Source: Onstottus_B sp035558335 (lineage in GTDB: Bacteria; Acidobacteriota; Blastocatellia; UBA7656). From it: a stretch of DNA of 8,054 bases. The stretch lies in the NCBI GenBank assembly GCA_035558335.1, contig DATMCM010000244.1, forward strand, positions 1-8,054. The letters run 5' to 3'. The notes under the pieces are model-generated. The model searched no databases. It was not told the DNA's origin and was given only the letters and a program-made list of their open reading frames with translations. Made by a program: the position numbers and the translations under genes. Below, in pieces: positions 1 through 6,560 of this stretch (the first letter of the stretch is position 1; each line of letters begins with the position of its first letter).

Positions 1-1593
1 GATGGGGCCCTGGCCGGGAAGGGTAGCCGCCCGACCCGCGATTTCGAATCCGGTCATGTCTCCCCATCCGCTGAAGGGTAGGAAATCGGCGGCGCTCGCC
101 GACTTCACTCCAGGCAGCTCTCTGATCCGCTCGAGTGCCTGATGATAGAAGGTGGCGATCTTGCTTCCTTCTGCATATTTCGATTCAGGCAGCCAGACCT
201 GCATCGTCAAAACATTTTCCGGATCAAACCCCGGCTCGACTGCTGTGAGCTTGGCGAAGCTTCTGATCATCAGCCCCGCGCTTAGCAACAGCATCGTCGC
301 CAGCGCTGTTTCGGCAACGACAAGTGAGTCTCGCAACCTGTGCCCGCGCGCGCCGCCAACCGAACCCTTGCCGCTATCCTTAAGCGTCTCGTTTAGTTCT
401 TGCCGAGAGACTTGCAGGGCCGGCGCAAGCCCGAAGATCATTCCCGTCGACAGCGATATCAGCAAGGTGTAAACCAGCACCGACTGATCGAGCGCAATCC
501 AATCAGCTCGAGGGATCTCATCGACGCCGGCAGGGAGGATCGCCCGCAGAAGGTCGAGCCCCCAAAAGGCGAACAGCAGACCGAAGGCACCGCCCAGCAG
601 GGACAGCAACAGGCTTTCAGTTAGCATTTGCCGGATGAGCCGCCCGCGCGTGGCTCCCAGAGCCTTTCTTATGGCGATTTCTCTTTGCCTCGACGCCGCT
701 CGAGCCAGCAGCAAGTTGGCAACGTTCGCGCAAGCGATCAGCAAAACGAGGCCGACAGCCGCCAGCAGAATCAACAGCGCAGGTCTCAAGGTTGATGCTT
801 GATTCTCGTGAAACGTGATGACTCTGACACCCCGGTTCTGATTGGTCGCCGGGTAAGCCTGCTCGAGTCGCTCGGCTATCGCGCTCATCTCAGCCTGGGC
901 CTGTTCGAGCGCAACGCCCGCCTTCAGTCTCGCGAACACGATGAGCGAGTAATCGTCCCGCTTGAGCTGTCCGCGGGCGAACTCGAACGGCATCCACAGA
1001 TCGTAAGCTCGCGTGCCGCCAAAAAGGTTGAAAGCCGGAGGGAGAATCCCGATCACCGTGAACGGCCTGTCATCAATGGCGATCGTCTGTCCGATCAGAC
1101 CTGGATCCGCGCCGAAGCGGCGCTCCCAGAGGCCGTAGCTGAGAATGACCACCTGATCGTGGCCTGGCTGATCTTCTTCAGGAAGGAAGGTGCGGCCTTG
1201 CGCCGCATCGACGCCGAGCAAGTGGAAAAAACTTGCCGACGTCCGCACGCCCCAAACTTGCTCGGGATCGCCGTGACCGCTGAGCCGGTAGAACCATGTT
1301 CGAAACGCCGAGACGTTTTCGAACACACGATTCTGTTCGCGCCAATCAGCGAAGTTAGCCGGGGAAACGATTCCGCGGTCTAGACCGATCTTGGGGTTGG
1401 TCTCCCAAACACGAACCAGCCGATCGGGGTCCTTGAAAGGCGGAGGGCGCAGCAAGAGGGCGTTGACGACGCTGAAGATCGTAGTGTTTGCTCCAATGCC
1501 CAGAGCAAGAACAACCACCGCGACCGCGGCGAATGCGGGTTGCTTTCGAAGCATCCGCGCGCCGTAGCAGAGATCCCGCCAGAGCGACTCCAT
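1..1593 (-). CDS. ADOP-type ABC transporter permease (MacB/FtsX family), 3' end outside window
   Basis: Inner-membrane permease of the MacB/FtsX class, of the large duplicated form that is abundant in acidobacteria. The frame is open from an ATG at 1593 to the left edge, giving 531 residues. Full-length members have roughly 800, so the second FtsX block is missing here. Start choice: GGAGG lies 4 nt upstream (1602-1598), and the N-terminus MESLWRDLCYGARMLRKQP is typical of the family. Residues about 20-42 form the first membrane segment, with ALGIGANTTIFSVVNALLLR behind it. A MacB periplasmic domain follows to about residue 265. The first FtsX core starts near 272, with the motif ARAASRQREIAIRKALGATR at about 297-316 and further hydrophobic segments at about 326-346, 372-391 and 412-436. 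The second periplasmic domain starts near 450. No ATPase gene is visible beside it. The substrate cannot be told from sequence. The family call is secure; the exact role is unknown. Confidence 0.93.
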   Translation of the reverse strand, partial: MESLWRDLCYGARMLRKQPAFAAVAVVVLALGIGANTTIFSVVNALLLRPPPFKDPDRLVRVWETNPKIGLDRGIVSPANFADWREQNRVFENVSAFRTWFYRLSGHGDPEQVWGVRTSASFFHLLGVDAAQGRTFLPEEDQPGHDQVVILSYGLWERRFGADPGLIGQTIAIDDRPFTVIGILPPAFNLFGGTRAYDLWMPFEFARGQLKRDDYSLIVFARLKAGVALEQAQAEMSAIAERLEQAYPATNQNRGVRVITFHENQASTLRPALLILLAAVGLVLLIACANVANLLLARAASRQREIAIRKALGATRGRLIRQMLTESLLLSLLGGAFGLLFAFWGLDLLRAILPAGVDEIPRADWIALDQSVLVYTLLISLSTGMIFGLAPALQVSRQELNETLKDSGKGSVGGARGHRLRDSLVVAETALATMLLLSAGLMIRSFAKLTAVEPGFDPENVLTMQVWLPESKYAEGSKIATFYHQALERIRELPGVKSASAADFLPFSGWGDMTGFEIAGRAATLPGQGPI

Positions 1594-1597
1594 CAAA

Positions 1598-1602
1598 CCT
1601 CC
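1598..1602 (-). promoter_or_regulatory. Shine-Dalgarno site of the permease gene
   Basis: GGAGG read on the minus strand, 4 nt before the ATG at 1593. It supports this start for the permease. Confidence 0.6.
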
Positions 1603-1716
1603 GTGAGTGATGAGCAAGAGCGATGAATGATGAATAAAGCGGAAAACTAAATCACCCGGACTCGGAACACCGCAAGCTTAGGCTCCGCTTTCGTTGCAAG
1701 CAAGTTGACGGAGGCG

Positions 1717-1750
1717 GAATTGCGGATCTCGAATTGCGCTTTTCGAATTA
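1717..1750. repeat. short 14-bp tandem repeat (about 2.4 copies)
   Basis: Two consecutive 14-bp units (1717-1730 and 1731-1744) share the first eight bases GAATTGCG and end in TC. A partial third unit, GAATTA, follows. The array sits in the 251-bp spacer between the divergent permease and VOC genes. Function is unknown; it may be simple intergenic low-complexity sequence or a remnant of a longer array. Confidence 0.45.
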
Positions 1751-1844
1751 GACTTACGGAGAGATCACTTCAGCTCTTTGTGTTGCCTCTTGGGTACACC
1801 CATTGGTTGCCTGGCAGCGCTGGTTGGCCTACCATGCTCTCATT

Positions 1845-2324
1845 ATGCCTAAAGCAAAGAATCCCATTCCCGAAGGCTTTCACACTCTGACGCCTCATCT
1901 CACTGTCAATGGAGCGGTGAAGTACATTGACTTCTTGAAACGTGCGTTCGATGCGGTAGAGGTGTCGCGATCTCCCGGACAAGCGGGCAAGCTAATGCAT
2001 GCGCATGTTCGCATCGGCGATTCAGATTTGATGTTCAACGACTCATTTCCGGAACACGGGTCGCCCCCTATAGCCGAGGGGCACTGGCCGTTCGCGATGC
2101 ATTTGTACGTTCCGGATGTTGACGCCGTTTTTGCGCAGGCGGTAGCTGCCGGTTGCAAAGTAACCATGCCGCTTGTGGATCAGTTTTGGGGCGACCGGTA
2201 CGGCCACGTAAAAGACCCGTTCGGGTTCACGTGGGCGATTGCTACGCACATCGAGGACCCGACACCGGCGGAGATTCAGGAACGAGAAAAGAAACTCTTC
2301 GGAGCCGGCGAGGCGTCTGCGTGA
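1845..2324 (+). CDS. VOC family protein, PhnB-like (glyoxalase/bleomycin-resistance fold)
   Basis: A 159-residue, probably cytoplasmic protein of the vicinal oxygen chelate superfamily, PhnB-like branch. The N-terminus PIPEGFHTLTPHLTVNGA (residues 7-24) is the usual first strand of this branch, followed by the helix YIDFLKRAFDA. Then come MHAHVRIGDSDLMFND (51-66) and the second repeat, MHLYVPDVDAVFAQAVAAG (85-103). The hallmark FWGDRYGHVKDPFGFTWAIA lies at 114-133, and a short charged tail ends the protein. The length fits a single-chain, two-repeat VOC protein. The ATG at 1845 is preferred over an in-frame TTG at 1803 because homology begins just after it; no convincing Shine-Dalgarno is seen for either. 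The reaction is not predictable: members include glyoxalase-like, resistance and uncharacterised proteins. The gene is divergent from the permease and convergent with the peptidase. Confidence 0.9.
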   Translation: MPKAKNPIPEGFHTLTPHLTVNGAVKYIDFLKRAFDAVEVSRSPGQAGKLMHAHVRIGDSDLMFNDSFPEHGSPPIAEGHWPFAMHLYVPDVDAVFAQAVAAGCKVTMPLVDQFWGDRYGHVKDPFGFTWAIATHIEDPTPAEIQEREKKLFGAGEASA

Positions 2325-2342
2325 TCGCTAGCGTCCGGTAGG

Positions 2343-2445
2343 GCTTGTGGTCGGGAAGGGTGGCTTGCCCCCGCTGATCGTCTGTCGTCGCGCACTCACG
2401 ATCACGACTATCGGCGGGGGCAAGCCACCCTTCCCGACCACAAGC
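2343..2445. repeat. long inverted repeat (36-bp arms, 31-nt loop) between convergent genes
   Basis: The left arm (2343-2378) and right arm (2410-2445) are reverse complements over 36 positions, with one difference (T2375 opposite G2413, a G-U wobble in RNA). The 31-nt loop (2379-2409) contains a weak inner GTCGT/ACGAC pair. The element fills most of the 164 bp between the stop of the VOC gene (2324) and that of the peptidase (2489). It could therefore act as a bidirectional transcription barrier, but neither flank has a U-tract typical of intrinsic terminators. The length and near-perfect arms also fit a small non-autonomous mobile element or dispersed palindromic repeat. Confidence 0.85.
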
Positions 2446-2488
2446 AGCCTGACTGCGCTTATCGCTTTTCGATTTAATATGCTCGAGT

Positions 2489-4528
2489 CTACTGTCCGTT
2501 AGAAGCCGGTTCTCGAAAGTACTGCTCTATCCACTCGATCCAACGCCGCTGCACGTCGCGCTGCCGTACCGGGTCGGGCGCATTGTGACCGTAGATCGGA
2601 TACGCGATGAACTTCGTCGGCACGCCGTTGTCCTTGAGCGCGTGATAAAGCTTGTACGCCTGGGTGGGCGTAACGCGGAAGTCTTGTGTGTTGCTCATCA
2701 CCAGCGTCGGCGTCCGCATCTTCGAAGCATAGGTCATCGGCGACTGATCGATATAAGCCTGCATTCGTTTTGCATCAGTCCACGGCGAGCCGCCAAACGC
2801 GGCGCCTCGTCGCACGTTCGCGTCGCCGAGGTTGTACTGGTCCATCCAGTCCGTAACCGGCGCGCCGGCCACTGCTACTCGCCAGCCCTGATAGTTGCCG
2901 ATCAGCCAGCTAGTCATGTAGCCGCCATACGACCAGCCGGATACCGCTATTCGAGCCGTGTCGACAAAGCCGCGCTTCTTCAAAGCTTCGACGCCGGCCA
3001 TTACATCGCGACCCGGTCCGGCGCCGGCGTCGTTGATGATGGCTCGCTGGTAAACGTTGCCGAGCTGATCGCTCCCGCGATAGTTGGGCTGAAAAACGAC
3101 CCAGCCTTTTGCCGCCATGAGCTGTGCTTGAGATGAAAAGGTTTCGAGCGAGGCGGCGGTCGGGCCTCCGTGGACCACAAGCACCAACGGGTACTTTTGA
3201 CTGCTGGAGAAATCGGGTGGATAAGTCACAATCCCGTTGTGAGTAAAGCTCTCCGATTGCCACGAGATCACTTCTGTGCGTCCGAGCGACAAACCCGCTA
3301 CCTCGGCGTTCACGTTCGTCAATCGTTTCGGGAGCGAGCTTGGCGACGACATGTAATAAAGCTCGGCGGGCCGCAACGGATCTGTCGCGACAAACGCTAT
3401 GCCGCCATTCTTGCCAACTGCGACGTCAACCCAGAACGATGAAGAAGGGCTGAGGTTGCCAAGATCGAGCTTACGCGCCCGTCCATCAAGCGGCTGCAGC
3501 CAGAGCGAGACTCGCGTGCCGTCGTTCGCGCCAACCAGCATAGACTTGCCATCCGGCATCCAGATCGAGCGGGCCATATGCCGATCTATCGCTCGAGTGA
3601 TGCTCTTGCCTGTTCCACCGGTTGATGGCGCGACGTGAATCTCGTTCAAGTTGCCGGAATCAGCGTCGCGAGGCTGCCAGTAAGCTATCAATGCACCATC
3701 CGGCGAAAAGGTCGGCTGACCCTCGAGCTGGTCTCGTCCGGTCACCCCGCGCATTTTTCCGGTCGCTATGTCGAGCACCTGGACAGTCGCGTCGCGAGCA
3801 TCTCCCGAGTGAGGCGTTGCAATCCGAACCAGAACGATGGATTTGCCATCGGGCGACCAGCCTAGCGGAGACGCGGGTGGTCCGGGAGGATGATTGATCG
3901 GAAGGCTCCAGGCCCCGGAGGTGAGACGGCGGGCTTCGCCGCCGCCAGCTGGCACCAGCCACACATGAGTAGGCATTGCCTGCGACTGAATCAGGAAATC
4001 GTCGTTACCCACCTCGAACGAGTCATTGAAGCGCTCGGGCCCGGTTTTCTTCGCGAGTTCGTCTTCGGCTGCGTAAGCGATCGTGCGTCCGTCTGGAGAC
4101 CAGGCGAACTGTTGCACGCCCTTTGGCGCGCTGGTCAGCCGGCGCACATCGCCGCCGCTCATCGGCATGACGAAGATCTGCGCGTGGGGCTGCTGTCCGG
4201 TTGCGAGGACGATGTTCGAAAGAAAGGCAAGCCGGTCGCCGGTGGGCGAGAATCTCGGTTGGCTTACGCTTCTACGGTCGCTGGTCAGAACGCGCTGATT
4301 GCCGGTCGCGACGTCGACGAGCACGAGATCACCATGGTAACGGTTCTCGTCATAGTTGGCTCGCGCGACGACGACAACCACCGACATGCCATCCGGCGAG
4401 ATTTGAGGCTCGGAAACGCGCACGACGCGCCCAAGATCGTCGAGCTGCATACGGCGCGATTGCTGGGCAAGCCCCGCTGAAGCAAGGAGGCTAATCAGGA
4501 CTAAACAGGCATACGTTGTTCTTTTCAT
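2489..4528 (-). CDS. S9 family peptidase (prolyl oligopeptidase/acylaminoacyl-peptidase type), exported
   Basis: A 679-residue serine peptidase, probably periplasmic or secreted, that would cleave short peptides. Residues 1-21 form a signal peptide (basic MKRT, hydrophobic core, cleavage after GLA). A TolB/WD40-like beta-propeller follows, with recurrent SPDG-type blades: PQISPDG near residue 44, then PRFSPTGDRLAF, AWSPDGRTIAY, GWSPDGKSIV, FSPDGALIAYW and WMPDGKSML. The C-terminal alpha/beta hydrolase begins about residue 430. It contains LVVHGGPTA, the nucleophile elbow GWSYGGYM with Ser533, Asp616 in SNTQDFRV, and His648 in YPIYGHNAPDP, so the triad is complete. Length is normal for the family. 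The ATG at 4528 is chosen over an in-frame GTG at 4537 because GAGGTGA lies 5 nt before the ATG and overlaps the GTG. The gene appears monocistronic. The substrate is unknown. Confidence 0.95.
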   Translation of the reverse strand: MKRTTYACLVLISLLASAGLAQQSRRMQLDDLGRVVRVSEPQISPDGMSVVVVVARANYDENRYHGDLVLVDVATGNQRVLTSDRRSVSQPRFSPTGDRLAFLSNIVLATGQQPHAQIFVMPMSGGDVRRLTSAPKGVQQFAWSPDGRTIAYAAEDELAKKTGPERFNDSFEVGNDDFLIQSQAMPTHVWLVPAGGGEARRLTSGAWSLPINHPPGPPASPLGWSPDGKSIVLVRIATPHSGDARDATVQVLDIATGKMRGVTGRDQLEGQPTFSPDGALIAYWQPRDADSGNLNEIHVAPSTGGTGKSITRAIDRHMARSIWMPDGKSMLVGANDGTRVSLWLQPLDGRARKLDLGNLSPSSSFWVDVAVGKNGGIAFVATDPLRPAELYYMSSPSSLPKRLTNVNAEVAGLSLGRTEVISWQSESFTHNGIVTYPPDFSSSQKYPLVLVVHGGPTAASLETFSSQAQLMAAKGWVVFQPNYRGSDQLGNVYQRAIINDAGAGPGRDVMAGVEALKKRGFVDTARIAVSGWSYGGYMTSWLIGNYQGWRVAVAGAPVTDWMDQYNLGDANVRRGAAFGGSPWTDAKRMQAYIDQSPMTYASKMRTPTLVMSNTQDFRVTPTQAYKLYHALKDNGVPTKFIAYPIYGHNAPDPVRQRDVQRRWIEWIEQYFREPASNGQ

Positions 4529-4533
4529 GAGTC

Positions 4534-4540
4534 TCACCTC
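4534..4540 (-). promoter_or_regulatory. Shine-Dalgarno site deciding the S9 peptidase start
   Basis: GAGGTGA on the minus strand, 5 nt before ATG 4528. An alternative GTG start (4537-4535) lies inside this site, so it is unlikely to be used. Confidence 0.6.
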
Positions 4541-4664
4541 GTGCGCTTCCGCAAAGAAGCTGTTTGGCTGGGCGCATCGTCTCGGCTCGCATCACCGGCC
4601 ACCCGCGTGTCACTCGTCATCTGCATCACTTTCGCCCTGGGAATCGATTCCTGAATTCGAGCGG

Positions 4665-4692
4665 ATTCTAACACTAAGGATGAAGAACGCAA
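4665..4692 (-). promoter_or_regulatory. possible sigma70-type promoter of the S9 peptidase
   Basis: Read on the minus strand, TTGCGT (4692-4687) and TAGAAT (4670-4665) are 16 bp apart, and the -10 differs from TATAAT by one base. Transcription would start near 4658 and leave a leader of about 130 nt. The -35 match is weak, so this is only a candidate. Confidence 0.3.
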
Positions 4693-4898
4693 GCGCCTTC
4701 GAAACGTGTTGTATTCCTAAGCTGTTTGGGTCGTATCGTAGGCACAATTCACACATCCTTTGCAAAAGCTCTGACGCTGGTTAGGTACCGCTTCGCGATT
4801 GGGAGGTGTCCGCAACGCGCGTTGCTTGTAATCACGTCCTACCTTTCAAACTGCCATGCGAAGTAACACCCACAGCAACGTAAACTCGCTCTGATCTG
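4693..4898. other. intergenic DNA without recognised gene
   Basis: This is part of the roughly 650-bp divergent spacer between the peptidase start and the Cys-rich protein gene. Open frames crossing it have no start signal, no family resemblance and no coding-like composition. No tRNA, small-RNA terminator or riboswitch was recognised. The spacer continues into the palindromic element at 4899. Confidence 0.5.
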
Positions 4899-5048
4899 AT
4901 TAGCACCTCACTTCAGTGAGGTGCTAGGTTGGCCCGCGCCGAGGCGAACTGTTTTCAACAGTTTCAATCCGCATCGCCATCAAAACCGTTGAAACGGTTC
5001 AAGCGTCTCTCGCTGATTCCTCACACCCAACTGAAGTTGGGTGTTAAT
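4899..5048. repeat. REP/REPIN-like palindrome: two double-hairpin units in inverted orientation
   Basis: Four hairpins occur in a row. The first is 4901-4926 (11-bp perfect stem, loop TTCA). The second is 4947-4963 (AACTGTT/AACAGTT, 3-nt loop). The third is 4984-4999 (AACCGTT/AACGGTT, 2-nt centre). The fourth is 5023-5044 (ACACCCAACT/AGTTGGGTGT, 2-nt centre). The right half reverse-complemented aligns with the left half: outer hairpin, GG, about 20-nt gap, inner hairpin. Over the first 30 positions 23 are identical, and six of the seven differences are three compensated base pairs. The inner hairpin adds a fourth compensated pair. The element thus has two related units facing each other around a spacer at 4964-4983. 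It resembles REP doublets/REPINs in architecture; no cognate transposase is in the window. Confidence 0.8.
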
Positions 5049-5141
5049 GAAAGACCGTCGCTTCCGGCTTCGGCGTAGACTTTCGACCTGATCCAATGAT
5101 TCCTCCGGCCCACCAACACAACTCTGGGACACTACGCGCGA

Positions 5142-5170
5142 TTGTGGAGTTGGCAGTCGTTCGCTATCAT
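5142..5170 (+). promoter_or_regulatory. possible promoter of the Cys-rich protein gene, with leaderless start
   Basis: TTGTGG (5142-5147) and TATCAT (5165-5170) are 17 bp apart. The expected transcription start would fall at or beside the ATG at 5178, which has no Shine-Dalgarno, so a leaderless mRNA is possible. GTTCG (5159-5163) and CGAAC (5173-5177) form a 5-bp inverted repeat around the -10, which could be an operator. The -35 is weak. Confidence 0.3.
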
Positions 5171-5177
5171 AACGAAC

Positions 5178-5540
5178 ATGGTTTTGCGGAGTGCCAAAGT
5201 AAAGCGGTCTCTGGCGGTAACGCTGGTCACGTGCTTTGTGTGGGTATTCATTGCTTGCGTGGCCATTTGCAGTGCGCACAGCGCGGAGAAGCAGACGCAG
5301 TGTCCGCAAACCATCACGAGTTCGGTTTGTTGTGAGGACGACTCGACTTGCTGTCCCATCACTTCAGCGCTTCCGAGTGTGTTGCCAGACACCAGCATGT
5401 TGCTGGTGAACGATCGTCAGACTGCAGTCATGCGGTACGTTGAGCCGACTCCGCTGGGTTCACTCAGTAAGAGCTACACGTCATTTACCGCTTCTCGGGC
5501 TGCCCCGCCATTTGACCGCTTGCCCTCCCTCCGCATTTAG
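5178..5540 (+). CDS. small Cys-rich exported protein of unknown function
   Basis: A 120-residue protein not assignable to a named family. Residues 4-10 are basic (RSAKVKR). Residues 11-31 form one hydrophobic segment that ends near CSAHSA, fitting a signal peptide or a single N-terminal anchor; FIAC at 24-27 is only a poor lipobox. The exported part opens with a cysteine cluster at Cys42, Cys51-Cys52 and Cys58-Cys59, spaced C-x8-CC-x5-CC, with acidic residues between the pairs (EDD). This could bind metal or form disulfides. The remainder is Ser/Thr-rich and ends PPFDRLPSLRI, with no membrane segment. ATG 5178 is preferred to TTG 5142 because the basic-hydrophobic signal begins there. It is the first gene of a co-directional run that includes a thioredoxin-like protein, so a redox or metal-related envelope role is a guess. 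Confidence 0.6.
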   Translation: MVLRSAKVKRSLAVTLVTCFVWVFIACVAICSAHSAEKQTQCPQTITSSVCCEDDSTCCPITSALPSVLPDTSMLLVNDRQTAVMRYVEPTPLGSLSKSYTSFTASRAAPPFDRLPSLRI

Positions 5541-5614
5541 TTCCCTGGCCACCGTTTGACAAGACTCACGCTTCCTCGAAACGAAGGTCGTGGTGTTTGT
5601 GTTCTCGTCATGGA

Positions 5615-5620
5615 AAGGGA
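5615..5620 (+). promoter_or_regulatory. Shine-Dalgarno site of the CCxxC protein
   Basis: AAGGGA, 5 nt before ATG 5626. It decides this start over an upstream in-frame GTG at 5590, and the signal peptide begins exactly at this ATG. Confidence 0.55.
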
Positions 5621-5625
5621 ATTCA

Positions 5626-6054
5626 ATGAAACATTTGATCTTAACTTCGCTGCTGCTTCTTGCAGCGTATTCCGTCATCGGGGCTCAGAATCAAACCGGC
5701 ACAATCGACATAGAAGGCCAAATCATCTGCTGTCGGGATTGTTGGGCAAAAGCAGACCGCAAAACAGTTCCTTACGGTACAGGAGCAGATTTGGCCCAAG
5801 CAGCCGCATGCATCGCTAAGGGTGACCCGACGCTGCTTGCTGCAATGGGCGCAAATGGTGAAACGACCTTCTACCAGCTTGAAGAAGGCAAGTTCAAACA
5901 CCCCGGTAAGAACTGGCTCGAATTGGTGGGGAAGCGAGTCGCGGTCGCGGGCGTGACGCGTTCCAGGCGCGAAGTGCGATATCTCAAGGTTGATGAACTC
6001 AAGGTGCTGGCATCGCCGGAGTTTCCCGCGGGCCTTCCCCGCAGAATGTCGTAG
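5626..6054 (+). CDS. exported CCxxC protein of unknown function, possibly the N-terminal half of a split thioredoxin-domain protein
   Basis: A 142-residue protein. Residues 1-20 are a signal peptide (MKHL, Leu-rich core, cleavage after VIGA). The mature part has GTIDIEGQIICCRDCWAKAD with Cys35, Cys36 and Cys39, and a further Cys62 in AAACIAKGDPTLL. It then has FYQLEEGKFKHPGKNWLELVGKRVAVAGV (in part) and a strand YLKVDELKVL. The pattern of Cys-bearing start, 'C-x-x-GDP-x-L', 'Y-x-L' and 'L-x-G-K-x-V-x-V-x-G' recalls small periplasmic beta-barrel (OB-like) proteins of acidobacteria and proteobacteria, but I cannot name the family. The frame ends in a short tail, FPAGLPRRMS, just where a thioredoxin frame opens one base out of phase. 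It may be the first domain of a fused protein broken by a 1-nt deletion. The gene follows the Cys-rich gene by 85 bp. Confidence 0.75.
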   Translation: MKHLILTSLLLLAAYSVIGAQNQTGTIDIEGQIICCRDCWAKADRKTVPYGTGADLAQAAACIAKGDPTLLAAMGANGETTFYQLEEGKFKHPGKNWLELVGKRVAVAGVTRSRREVRYLKVDELKVLASPEFPAGLPRRMS

Positions 6055-6071
6055 GAACCGAAGCGGAACTG

Positions 6072-6533
6072 GTGCTAAAGGATATGCTTGGCGTTGAGCA
6101 GCGTTTGAGTGCCTACCGTGGCCGCGTCGTAGTGCTGAACTTCTGGGCTACCTACTGCATCCCTTGTCGAAAAGAGATGCCTGATTTGGCCGCAATTCAA
6201 AATCAGTATGCGGCGCTGGGTGTGCAGATCATCGGAGCATCGTCTGACGACTCGACCGCGCTGGTCAAGGTGCGCCAATTCATCAAGGAAGCCAAAATCA
6301 ACTTCCCGGTCTGGATCGGCGCATCTGCCGTAGATATGGAACGGTTCGGACTAGGCTCAGCGCTGCCGGGCACGCTCGTCATCGGCCGTGACGGAAAGAT
6401 CATCGCAAGCATCAGGGGAGTCATTAAGCCAGCAGAGCTAAGAAGGCAAATCGAGTCTCTACTAGCCCGGACCGAAGCACAGGTTGCTTCAGCGAAGACC
6501 TCCTCGGGTAAAGCCTCCAGCGTGCCGTCCTGA
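6072..6533 (+). CDS. TlpA/ResA-like thioredoxin-fold protein, lacking its own signal peptide
   Basis: Thiol-disulfide oxidoreductase domain. From the GTG at 6072 it gives 153 residues. It shows the standard opening EQRLSAYRGRVVVLNFWATY, the active site CIPC (Cys29, Cys32), KEMPDL after it, and the cis-Pro loop LPGTLVIGRDG (Pro99). The tail from about 137 is Ala/Ser-rich and looks like a linker. TlpA/ResA proteins normally act outside the cytoplasm, yet no signal peptide or membrane segment precedes this domain. The frame is open back to 5997 without an ATG, and the residues before the GTG (TEAEL) look like part of the domain. This suggests that the authentic N-terminus is the upstream CCxxC protein, whose frame ends at 6054 inside this open stretch. 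The alternative is a separate gene translated by coupling from the GTG. The domain is sure; the gene boundary is not. Confidence 0.85.
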   Translation: MLKDMLGVEQRLSAYRGRVVVLNFWATYCIPCRKEMPDLAAIQNQYAALGVQIIGASSDDSTALVKVRQFIKEAKINFPVWIGASAVDMERFGLGSALPGTLVIGRDGKIIASIRGVIKPAELRRQIESLLARTEAQVASAKTSSGKASSVPS

Positions 6534-6560
6534 CCACTCTGACCGGGAGAGGGCCGCGCC

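Noticed and set aside
14..40. A stretch resembling the arm of the 2343-2445 inverted repeat (CGGGAAGGGT)
   Set aside because: The match is only about 10 bases and lies inside the permease coding sequence, where the codons account for it.
799..1383. Long plus-strand frame opposite the permease
   Set aside because: It lies entirely antisense to a well-supported permease frame and resembles no family, so it is a shadow of codon bias.
1803..1844. TTG-started N-terminal extension of the VOC protein
   Set aside because: The added 14 residues are unlike the family, which begins close to the ATG at 1845.
2585..3136. Plus-strand frames opposite the S9 peptidase
   Set aside because: The minus strand here carries the catalytic domain with an intact triad; the opposite frames show no motifs.
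4784..4845. AGGTA ... TACCT with the GGTACC site as a structured RNA or operator
   Set aside because: The arms are five bases and about 50 nt apart, which is expected by chance.
4980..5309. Minus-strand frame across the palindromic element
   Set aside because: It runs through the repeat hairpins and the Cys-rich gene and has no domain or start signal.
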